A stretch of DNA of 12,979 nt. Source: an uncultured Parabacteroides sp. (lineage in GTDB: Bacteria > Bacteroidota > Bacteroidia > Bacteroidales > Tannerellaceae). Position numbers and translations under genes: made by a program. Position 1 is the first letter of the stretch; each line of letters begins with the position of its first letter. The stretch lies in NCBI GenBank assembly GCA_900541965.1, contig UQLN01000083.1:1-12979 (forward strand), in the 5' to 3' direction. Positions 1 to 6,521 of the stretch are shown piece after piece. Below the pieces are notes generated by a model that was not told the origin of the DNA, searched no databases, and was given only the letters and a program-made list of their open reading frames with translations.

Positions 1-55
1 GAACCGCCGTACACGGTTTTGCAGACCGCTGACTAAGCCACTCATCCAAGGAACC
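1..55 (-). tRNA. tRNA-Cys (GCA), 3' part cut off by the window edge
   Basis: Read on the minus strand, the 5' end at 55 begins with acceptor half GGTTCCT. It continues through a D-arm (AGTGGCTTAG core) to an anticodon arm with stem GCGGT/ACCGT closing a CTGCAAA loop. The anticodon is GCA (plus positions 20-22), which reads cysteine codons. The variable loop and the start of the T arm (GGCGGTTC) run to the window edge. The rest of the T arm and the 3' acceptor strand are outside, so completeness cannot be judged. A good promoter lies 36-67 nt upstream of the mature 5' end. Confidence 0.9.
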
Positions 56-90
56 ATCATTTACCAAACAGCCTTTCCGTTTAGCGAGTG

Positions 91-122
91 CAAAGTAAAA
101 TAATATGTTTGGAATATGCAAA
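91..122 (-). promoter_or_regulatory. Promoter for tRNA-Cys, Bacteroidetes sigma-ABfr type
   Basis: On the minus strand a perfect -33 TTTG (122-119) is separated by 20 nt from TTACTTTG (98-91). That is seven of eight matches to the Bacteroidetes -7 consensus TAnnTTTG. Transcription would start near 85, leaving a leader of about 30 nt before the tRNA. The gene orientation and spacing support the call; it has not been mapped. Confidence 0.6.
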
Positions 123-152
123 TGTTTTTGCGTCTTTTTCCAAGAACGAAAG

Positions 153-184
153 GTTGCAGGACTGAGGAAAAAGCAGTTACTTTG
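153..184 (+). promoter_or_regulatory. Promoter candidate for rfbC-rfbB
   Basis: GTTG (153-156, three of four to the -33 TTTG) is followed after 20 nt by TTACTTTG (177-184). This is the same -7 octamer and the same spacing as in the divergent tRNA-Cys promoter. Transcription would start near 190, giving a leader of roughly 20 nt to the ATG at 213. This also argues against the farther ATG at 105, which lies upstream of the promoter. Confidence 0.5.
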
Positions 185-212
185 TCCTCCGTTATCATAT
201 AATAAAAAAGAA

Positions 213-770
213 ATGACGTATATAGAAACAGAAATCCCCGGAGTATGGATTATTGAACCTAAAGTGTTTGAAGATGCACGCGGGTATTTTATGGAAGCCT
301 GGAAGAAGGAAGAGTTTGAACAACATGTCGGCAAAATTAATTTTGTACAGGATAACGAGTCCTGTTCATCAAAAGGAGTGTTGCGAGGTCTGCATTATCA
401 GTTGGCTCCTTATTCACAGTCTAAACTGGTGCGGGTGATAAAAGGAACCGTTTTGGATGTGGCTGTAGATTTACGTGTTGGTTCGCCTACTTTCGGTAAA
501 TATGTGTCAGTGGAATTATCAGGAGAGAACAAACGTCAGTTCTTCGTTCCGCAAGGGTTTGCCCATGGTTTCCATGTATTAAGTGATGAGGCTGTTTTTA
601 CTTATAAAGTAGATAATCCGTATACACCCTCACATGAAAGAGGTATACGTTTCGATGATCCTTCCGTTGGAGTGGATTGGGGAATCACAGACCCTGCTGT
701 TGTAAATTTGTCGGATAAAGACCGGAATGCCCCTCTATTGAAAGATGCGGAATTAAACTTTACGTTCTAA
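213..770 (+). CDS. rfbC: dTDP-4-dehydrorhamnose 3,5-epimerase (RfbC/RmlC)
   Basis: This cytosolic epimerase inverts C3 and C5 of dTDP-4-keto-6-deoxy-glucose, the third step of dTDP-L-rhamnose synthesis for surface polysaccharide. The ATG at 213 gives 185 residues, the usual family length, starting MTYIETEIPGVW. The frame is open back to an ATG at 105, but those extra 36 residues are cysteine- and lysine-rich, fit no RmlC start and precede the promoter. RmlC hallmarks are visible: FxDxRGYF (19-26), RGLHYQ with catalytic His61, SKLVRVIKG (70-78, Lys71), FVPQGFAHGF (111-120), TYKVDNPY with Tyr131, and the C-terminal SDKDRNAP with the acid partner Asp170. The fold is a single-domain cupin with no signal peptide. 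It lies 25 nt ahead of rfbB, apparently in one operon. rfbA and rfbD are absent from the window. Confidence 0.95.
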   Translation: MTYIETEIPGVWIIEPKVFEDARGYFMEAWKKEEFEQHVGKINFVQDNESCSSKGVLRGLHYQLAPYSQSKLVRVIKGTVLDVAVDLRVGSPTFGKYVSVELSGENKRQFFVPQGFAHGFHVLSDEAVFTYKVDNPYTPSHERGIRFDDPSVGVDWGITDPAVVNLSDKDRNAPLLKDAELNFTF

Positions 771-795
771 AATTACAAACTAAAGAAATACAGAT

Positions 796-1941
796 ATGAA
801 GACTTACCTGGTTACCGGTGCTGCCGGTTTTATTGGAGCTAATTTTGTTAAGTATATGCTGGCAAAGTACCCGGACATCAAGATTGTTGTGTTGGATTTA
901 TTGACCTATGCCGGTAATCTCGGAACAATTGCAGAAGATATCGATGGAAAGCGTTGTGAGTTTGTAAAAGGTGATATCTGCGATCGTGCTTTGGCCGACG
1001 AACTGTTTGCAAAGTATAACTTCGACTATGTAGTGAATTTTGCAGCAGAAAGCCACGTAGACCGTAGTATCGAGAATCCCCAGTTATTCCTGCTTACAAA
1101 TATATTGGGAACCCAGAATTTATTGGATGCAGCCCGCAAAGCCTGGGTAACGGGAAAGGGGACTTCCGGTTATCCCGAATGGCGTGAAGGCGTGCGTTTC
1201 CATCAGGTATCTACCGATGAAGTATATGGCAGTCTGGGAGCTGAAGGTTATTTCCATGAAACAACCCCGTTGGACCCGCGCAGCCCGTACAGTGCCTCCA
1301 AAACAAGTTCGGACCTCTTTGTCAAGGCTTATTCCGAAACTTATAAAATGCCGGTAAGTATAACCCGTTGTTCCAACAACTACGGTCCGTACCACTTCCC
1401 GGAAAAACTGATTCCGCTAATCATAAAGAATATTCTGGAAGGCAAATCGCTTCCTGTATATGGTGACGGTTCGAATGTTCGAGACTGGTTGTATGTGGAA
1501 GACCACTGCAAAGCCATCGATATGGTAATCCACCAAGGTAGGGAAGGAGAAGTATATAATGTAGGCGGTCATAATGAAAAGCAGAATATTGAAATCGTAA
1601 AACTGACTATTCAAACCATCCGCCGGTTGATGACCGAGAATCCCGAATACCGTAAGGTATTAAAGAAACAGGAAATCGGAGCCGACGGGCAAATATCCAT
1701 CGATTGGATAAATGAAGACCTTATCACCTTCGTTAAAGACCGTCTCGGACACGACCAGCGTTATGCCATCGACCCGACAAAAATTACGAATGAGCTGGGA
1801 TGGACTCCCGAAACCTCTTTTGAAGTAGGTATCGTAAAAACAATCCGCTGGTATCTGGAAAACCAGAAATGGGTAGAAGAGATAACCGGAGGGGATTATA
1901 TGAAATATTACGAACGCATGTATGCCGGACGGGAATTATAA
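796..1941 (+). CDS. rfbB: dTDP-glucose 4,6-dehydratase (RfbB/RmlB)
   Basis: This enzyme converts dTDP-glucose to dTDP-4-keto-6-deoxy-glucose, the substrate of RfbC next door. The 381-residue protein is an extended short-chain dehydrogenase. It has an NAD-binding TGAAGFIG (7-14), FAAESHVDRS (82-91), STDEVYG (139-145) with the catalytic Thr-Asp-Glu, and YSASK (Tyr165, Lys169). RCSNNYGPYHFPEKLIP (191-207) and RDWLYVEDH (229-237) are the usual substrate-domain blocks. It is slightly longer than enterobacterial RmlB because of inserts near 115-130 (KAWVTGKGTSGYPEW) and 277-310, which I believe are common in Bacteroidales copies. It starts 25 nt after rfbC with an A-rich leader. Its last sense codon TTA is also the stop codon of the converging asmA-like gene. 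Confidence 0.96.
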   Translation: MKTYLVTGAAGFIGANFVKYMLAKYPDIKIVVLDLLTYAGNLGTIAEDIDGKRCEFVKGDICDRALADELFAKYNFDYVVNFAAESHVDRSIENPQLFLLTNILGTQNLLDAARKAWVTGKGTSGYPEWREGVRFHQVSTDEVYGSLGAEGYFHETTPLDPRSPYSASKTSSDLFVKAYSETYKMPVSITRCSNNYGPYHFPEKLIPLIIKNILEGKSLPVYGDGSNVRDWLYVEDHCKAIDMVIHQGREGEVYNVGGHNEKQNIEIVKLTIQTIRRLMTENPEYRKVLKKQEIGADGQISIDWINEDLITFVKDRLGHDQRYAIDPTKITNELGWTPETSFEVGIVKTIRWYLENQKWVEEITGGDYMKYYERMYAGREL

Positions 1942-4900
1942 AACTCCCCGGTCCGGTTCCTGCTGTTCGTCCTCATGCTGATGCATAGGAACATTATTTA
2001 CCTCGAGGCTGCCCGATAATTCCGGTGCAGCCTCTTCTATTTGTTTACGGATGGCCGCACGTATCTCTTTGCGGATGTCTATACGTATGCTATCCATTTC
2101 TGCTTCTCTGGCCGGCTTAAAGATATCCTTGTATTTGCATTTGGTTATCTTGTATTTGAAATCATCCAGATTGCCGGTGATATCGATTCCCAGTTTAAAC
2201 GGAACGGGCGATTTAAGAACCGACAGATGGTAATTGAATGTCATATCCATGTTGTGCGTACCACCGACTGCCACCCGGTAACGGTCCATTTCTATCAAGA
2301 AGGGGAACACATCTATTTTATTGTCCTTTATTGTAAAGTCTACAGCAATATGCTCTATTATATTCCGCTTTTTGTTTTTAAACATCAGCGTTTTGGATAT
2401 TTCAGTGAAGGTTTCGCCATCCAGAAGCACCATATTCTTACCATTCAGATAGCAAGCGGAATTTAGCGACGGAAGAATAAGAGACATGGTCGAGTCTATC
2501 TTGCAGGTAGCAGACATCTGGCAGTCTACCACACCTTCAAATGAACGCAACATAGGAACCAGCGTATCGATAGCCGGGAATAAACCGATCAGTTTATCTA
2601 CCAGTATATCTTCCATATCCAGGTCGAAACCGGTGGTAGCCCCTGTTTTGTCTTTTGCAGTGTAAGCCATTGTGAGATGTCCGCAGCCGATATTGGAGTG
2701 CATGTTCAGCTTGTTCAGGTTGATGCTCTGGTCTCGGATGACCACTTCCCCTTGGACATTTTCCAGTTTCAAGTCGTCGAAGTCTATCTTTTTAGCATTC
2801 GTATTGAGGGTAATGTCCAGGAATGCGGGGATGATAAACAATTGGCTGGTTGTATCGGCTTTCGTTTCGGCGATTGCTTCTTCAACGTGTGTATCTATTG
2901 TGGCAATATTCTCATCAGTCACTCCTGCCAGGTCAGAATTGTTTGTCGATTTCTCAGAGAACTCGAGCCCTTTGTTCAGGGCTTTCATCAATTGTTCGCA
3001 ATCGATGTAATCGGAAGTGAGGTTGAACTTACCTGTCAGTTTTCCGCCTCTAAGCATAGCCCGTCGTATCTGGCTTATTTCGCCACTCAGGGTGAAATTA
3101 CTTTTTCCTGCATGGAGACAGGCATCTGTAAGAGTTACATTGTTCGTGTTAAACTTCAATGTCGTCGGGTCCATTCTCAAAGGAAGAGGGAAGAGGCGGC
3201 TGAATCCACGCATTTGCTGGAAAGACAGACTTCCCCGTGCTTCCCACTTACGCAGGAGCGAACCATTAGCTGTGCTGTCTGTTGCTGTCCTGTTGCGTCT
3301 GGCACGGTTGACAGCCAAAGAGGTTGAATCGCGGCGGGTAGAATCCCTGCGTGTACGGTATGCCATCATCTGTTTGCGGGCATCCCGATAAGGGAGTGCT
3401 TCAATAACAAATTTGCTGCTTGCCAATACGACTCCCGAACGTAACGGAATACTGATATATTTTAATGTATCGACCGTGATTCTTGCAGCGGCCGTAGGTA
3501 TTTGTTTGTTAGAAGCGGAAGCTTTAATGCCCCCTTCTAAAACAGTGCGACCGGTAACTAACCAAGTCGAATCCTGCATGCGTGTCCGTAAATGGTTGAA
3601 GGTGATGCTGCCTGTCATCGGTATAACTGCCGTTGTATCTATGACAGGCGAGGTCTGTGCCTTCATTACCAGTTGGCTGATGTTGGTCCGGATATCTTCC
3701 TGATATTTCACATTCATGCTGTCAATAGACATTGTAAAACCAAGTAAGTCTTTTTGTTTCAGGTAACGGCTGCTGTCCTTGCGCATAGAGTCGATGGCAA
3801 AGCGTGCACCGTTTACAAATATATCCATAGCCAGCGGCTGGCTGAACGCTTTCAGAGAATCTACCCTCAGACTACCGTTTGCCTGGATTTTGTTGAAGCG
3901 GCTGTCCAATACATCGTTCAATGTAAACTTTGTAGAGAAATCCGCATTCATGGAACCTTCCACCAGTAAAGTATCCGGATTCAGGAACTCTTTGCACAGG
4001 CGGGTAAAGTCCACGTTACCTTTCATCTTTGCCTGGATAGCCGGATTTTTAAGCAGGTTGGTTGCTTCTCCCTGCATGGTGAGAGAAGTATTCAGGCCCT
4101 TCATTGTCAACTCTTCCAGAGAAATAAAAGAGGAGTCCGGATATTCCCCGTTTAAGTGGATATCCATGTCCATTTGGAGAGTGTCGATGCCATGTTTGAC
4201 ATCTTTGATGTGGTAAGAACCGTTCTCCACTTTACAGCATAGGTTTATTTGGGGGAAGATACTGTCGCTCAGGAAACCATGGATGTCTCCTTCCAACAGA
4301 ATGGAGCCTTTGGCTATCGTTTTGTCCCGGTTTTGGAAATACGCGTCGGGAATAAATGCCAGCAGGTCATTCATATCTGAAATCTTCATCCCCATATCGA
4401 GGTCTATCCTCATCCGTTTTTCATCCGGCAGGTTTACTACGGAACCGTTTGTGGTGAATGGCAGATTATTGATTAATAGTTCTGCACCCTCGAGCGTTAC
4501 CGAATTGTAATTGTCTGCCAGCAGGAGACGGCTTTTAAATTGGAGGGCTAAATCATTCTTTAACGTATATCCCGGGCTTTCAAACAGGATGGAGGCAGTT
4601 TTTGTTTCCACATCCAGCTTGTTTTGTCCGTCCGTAAGCGAGCCGTCTAATTTCAGGAAGAAACCGCTTATCTCGGCAAAGGTTTCCGCTTGCCGGTCGT
4701 CGTAAACGAAGAAACCGTCTTTTATACGTACTCTCTGTATGTCGATGGGAGGGAGCTGAGTCTCGCTCCCGGTGGTGTCTTCGCTTTGGTAAATATCCCA
4801 GTTTGCAGCACCTTTTTCATTCACATATCCGAAGAAGCGGGGAGTGTCCAAAGAGAAATTTTTAATTGTGACTTTGCCGCCAAATAAGTAGTCCAACGGT

Positions 4901-5250
4901 TGTATGGACAGTGTTGCATGGCGGAAACTGAACAGCGAGTCGACAGACATAACCATGTCTTCATCCGGCTCTTCTATCGTCAGCGAGTCTTTTGCCATGT
5001 GGGAAATCAGTCGTCCGTTTGTAAGTTTGACCCCTAAATAAGGATAGGTTTCGAAGTAGGTCAGTTCTATTCGTTCGCATTCCAGGTGCGCTTCAAGGAA
5101 CTTGTTTGTTTGTTCGATAACGAGAGGTGTCAGTTTCTCCGGAGGCAGTACCCCCCAGTTTAATACGGCGAAAAGGATAGACGGTATAATAAAAATTAAA
5201 GATAACAGTGTGACGGCTGTTATAATAAGTCCTTTCTTATAACGTTTCAT
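1936..5250 (-). CDS. AsmA-family envelope protein, AsmA-like C-terminal region
   Basis: This is a large membrane-anchored protein of 1104 residues. A short basic start (MKRYKKG) leads into one membrane helix at about 7-30. The rest is mostly alternating polar/hydrophobic strands, as in AsmA/TamB-type proteins, which in proteobacteria form periplasmic bridges for phospholipid transport to the outer membrane. That role is inferred here by family only. The N-terminal block after the helix (PPEKLTPLVIEQTNKFLEA) is typical of Bacteroidetes AsmA proteins. The AsmA-like C-terminal region lies at about 800-1040 and ends in a charged helix, 1045-1072. A very basic linker with a tandem RRDST repeat sits at 633-655. 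The start at 5250 is the first ATG and precedes the membrane helix directly. The gene is transcribed alone, divergent from the LysR gene and tail-to-tail with rfbB (6-bp overlap). Confidence 0.85.
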   Translation of the reverse strand: MKRYKKGLIITAVTLLSLIFIIPSILFAVLNWGVLPPEKLTPLVIEQTNKFLEAHLECERIELTYFETYPYLGVKLTNGRLISHMAKDSLTIEEPDEDMVMSVDSLFSFRHATLSIQPLDYLFGGKVTIKNFSLDTPRFFGYVNEKGAANWDIYQSEDTTGSETQLPPIDIQRVRIKDGFFVYDDRQAETFAEISGFFLKLDGSLTDGQNKLDVETKTASILFESPGYTLKNDLALQFKSRLLLADNYNSVTLEGAELLINNLPFTTNGSVVNLPDEKRMRIDLDMGMKISDMNDLLAFIPDAYFQNRDKTIAKGSILLEGDIHGFLSDSIFPQINLCCKVENGSYHIKDVKHGIDTLQMDMDIHLNGEYPDSSFISLEELTMKGLNTSLTMQGEATNLLKNPAIQAKMKGNVDFTRLCKEFLNPDTLLVEGSMNADFSTKFTLNDVLDSRFNKIQANGSLRVDSLKAFSQPLAMDIFVNGARFAIDSMRKDSSRYLKQKDLLGFTMSIDSMNVKYQEDIRTNISQLVMKAQTSPVIDTTAVIPMTGSITFNHLRTRMQDSTWLVTGRTVLEGGIKASASNKQIPTAAARITVDTLKYISIPLRSGVVLASSKFVIEALPYRDARKQMMAYRTRRDSTRRDSTSLAVNRARRNRTATDSTANGSLLRKWEARGSLSFQQMRGFSRLFPLPLRMDPTTLKFNTNNVTLTDACLHAGKSNFTLSGEISQIRRAMLRGGKLTGKFNLTSDYIDCEQLMKALNKGLEFSEKSTNNSDLAGVTDENIATIDTHVEEAIAETKADTTSQLFIIPAFLDITLNTNAKKIDFDDLKLENVQGEVVIRDQSINLNKLNMHSNIGCGHLTMAYTAKDKTGATTGFDLDMEDILVDKLIGLFPAIDTLVPMLRSFEGVVDCQMSATCKIDSTMSLILPSLNSACYLNGKNMVLLDGETFTEISKTLMFKNKKRNIIEHIAVDFTIKDNKIDVFPFLIEMDRYRVAVGGTHNMDMTFNYHLSVLKSPVPFKLGIDITGNLDDFKYKITKCKYKDIFKPAREAEMDSIRIDIRKEIRAAIRKQIEEAAPELSGSLEVNNVPMHQHEDEQQEPDRGVL

Positions 5251-5290
5251 AGTACGAATGCAAGTTTATTTTTCTACATGTTCTGTGGTA

Positions 5291-5298
5291 CAAAGGTA
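5291..5298 (-). promoter_or_regulatory. -7 element of the asmA-like gene promoter
   Basis: On the minus strand this reads TACCTTTG, a full match to TAnnTTTG. Transcription would begin near 5284, giving a leader of about 34 nt to the ATG at 5250. No clear -33 TTTG is seen 19-21 nt upstream (GAAC at 20 nt), which suggests a weak or regulator-dependent promoter. Confidence 0.55.
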
Positions 5299-5302
5299 TT
5301 AA

Positions 5303-5314
5303 ATAATGCAGTAT
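5303..5314. promoter_or_regulatory. Possible LysR-type operator between divergent promoters
   Basis: ATAATGCAGTAT is a near-palindrome (ATA-N-TGCA-N-TAT, one mismatched pair). It sits between the two -7 elements and overlaps the first bases of the plus-strand one. LysR-family proteins usually bind AT-rich T-N11-A dyads between their own gene and a divergent gene, so position and symmetry fit. The dyad is short and could be chance. Confidence 0.3.
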
Positions 5315-5319
5315 CTTTG
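5312..5319 (+). promoter_or_regulatory. -7 element of the LysR gene promoter
   Basis: TATCTTTG matches TAnnTTTG exactly and would start transcription near 5326, about 26 nt before the ATG at 5352. The -33 position (around 5288-5291) has no TTTG. The start regions of the two divergent transcripts are only about 40 bp apart, so binding by one regulator could affect both. Confidence 0.55.
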
Positions 5320-5351
5320 TTCCCATTGTCGGATTAAAAAGCATAAAGCAT

Positions 5352-6236
5352 ATGGATTTCCGTTTAAAGGTATTTCACAGTGTAGCTACCAACCTGAGTT
5401 TTACTAAAGCGTCGAAGGAGTTGTTTATCAGCCAGCCTGCCATCAGCAAACATATACACGAACTGGAAACCCAGTACAAGATTCCTCTTTTCAACCGGAC
5501 GGGGAATAAGATAGCCCTGACTGTTGCCGGCGAGTTGCTTCTTTCCCATACAAACCAGTTGCTATCGGCTTACCGGCAGATGGAGTTCGAGATGAACCTG
5601 CTGACGGACAACCTTTCCGGCGAATTGTCCATTGGTGCCAGTACCACTATAGCCCAATATGTTCTGCCTCCCGTGCTTGCTTCTTTCATTCGCAAATTCC
5701 CGGATGTCCGTATCACTTTGCTTAACGGTAATAGCCGGTACATCGAGCAGGCTCTGTATGACGGGAAGATTACCTTGGGAATGGTGGAGGGCAATATCCG
5801 CCAGAATACGCTGCGCTACCAGCCCTTTATGAAGGATGAACTGGTGGTTGTGGCACATACCGGCAGCTCTTTTGCCCACTACGACGAACTGACGCTGGAA
5901 GAACTATGCCGTATGCCACTCGTTTTGCGTGAAAACGGTTCCGGTACGCTCAATGTTCTGGAAGACGCCTTGGCGAAACATCAGATAAAAATGACCCAGT
6001 TGAACGTACGTATGCAGTTGGGCAGTACGGAAAGTATCAAGTCCTTTATCGAGAATTCGGATACGCTTGCCATCATATCCGTCCGTGCCGTAACACGCGA
6101 ACTGATGTCCGGTCAATTGAAAGTAATAGATGTGGAAAATTTCTCAGCCGAGCGGATGTTCTCTTTTATTCAGTTGCAGGGGCAGAGCGGAGGTGTGGAA
6201 GAGAGTTTCATTCGGTATATGATGAAACAAGGGTGA
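5352..6236 (+). CDS. LysR-family transcriptional regulator, CysL/CysB-like
   Basis: This is a DNA-binding regulator of 294 residues, the normal LysR length. The winged helix-turn-helix spans 1-60: SFTKASKELFISQPAISKHI at 16-35 is the helix-turn-helix, followed by LFNRTGNKIALTVAG. A linker helix is at about 60-88. The periplasmic-binding-protein-like effector domain starts at LSIGASTTIAQYVLPPVL (92-109) and contains RENGSGT (193-199), a ligand-loop motif shared with the CysL/YwfK branch that responds to sulfur or other small anions. The ligand here is not known. ATG 5352 is the only sensible start because residue 2 onward matches the family N-terminus. It is divergent from the asmA-like gene, and LysR proteins often regulate both themselves and the divergent gene. 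No target gene follows it on the plus strand. Confidence 0.92.
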   Translation: MDFRLKVFHSVATNLSFTKASKELFISQPAISKHIHELETQYKIPLFNRTGNKIALTVAGELLLSHTNQLLSAYRQMEFEMNLLTDNLSGELSIGASTTIAQYVLPPVLASFIRKFPDVRITLLNGNSRYIEQALYDGKITLGMVEGNIRQNTLRYQPFMKDELVVVAHTGSSFAHYDELTLEELCRMPLVLRENGSGTLNVLEDALAKHQIKMTQLNVRMQLGSTESIKSFIENSDTLAIISVRAVTRELMSGQLKVIDVENFSAERMFSFIQLQGQSGGVEESFIRYMMKQG

Positions 6237-6521
6237 TTCCTGTTTCTTTAATCATAACCTTGACATTCCAAGACTAACTACTTTCTTATAACACATTGCA
6301 CGGAAGACTGCATTTACCGAAACGGGAGGTATCCGGAGCTATTCGGATTAATACGCTAAAATAGATTGTTTAGTTCAATTAAGACTACGTTAAAATTTCA
6401 CAAATATATAAAGATAGTACACCATGCCAACAGAAAGAAGTACTTACCGAATATCCAAGATTAAGGCTACTATTAGTTATAGTATCTATAATATCTCTTC
6501 TTGTTTCTGATGTTATTTGTT
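6237..6521. other. 285-bp intergenic region, junction between core-like and accessory DNA
   Basis: This lies tail-to-tail between the LysR gene and the methyltransferase gene. It is AT-rich. I find no convincing intrinsic terminator: ATCCG/CGGAT (6331-6335 and 6344-6348, 8-nt loop) and TTATAG/CTATAA (around 6478-6492, 3-nt loop) are the only small dyads, and neither has a U tract. There is no integrase, IS end or obvious direct repeat shared with the other edge of the AT-rich block. Confidence 0.5.

Noticed and set aside
1..55. tRNA-Cys as an integration site for the accessory island.
   Set aside because: The island lies more than 6 kb away beyond core-like genes, there is no integrase in the window, and the tRNA 3' end is outside it.
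105..212. N-terminal extension of RfbC from the ATG at 105.
   Set aside because: The extra 36 residues do not fit RmlC and lie upstream of and across the predicted promoter; the ATG at 213 gives the normal length.
2672..3703. Long plus-strand open frames antisense to the AsmA-like gene (up to 216 codons).
   Set aside because: They mirror the codon pattern of a clearly coding minus-strand gene and show no recognisable domain or start context.
6331..6348. ATCCG/CGGAT hairpin downstream of the LysR gene as a terminator.
   Set aside because: Five-bp stem, 8-nt loop and no following T tract; too weak to call.
6424..6510. 28-codon plus-strand ORF (MPTERSTYRISKI...) in the intergenic region.
   Set aside because: Short, no ribosome-binding context, no recognised similarity, in AT-rich DNA where such frames are common.
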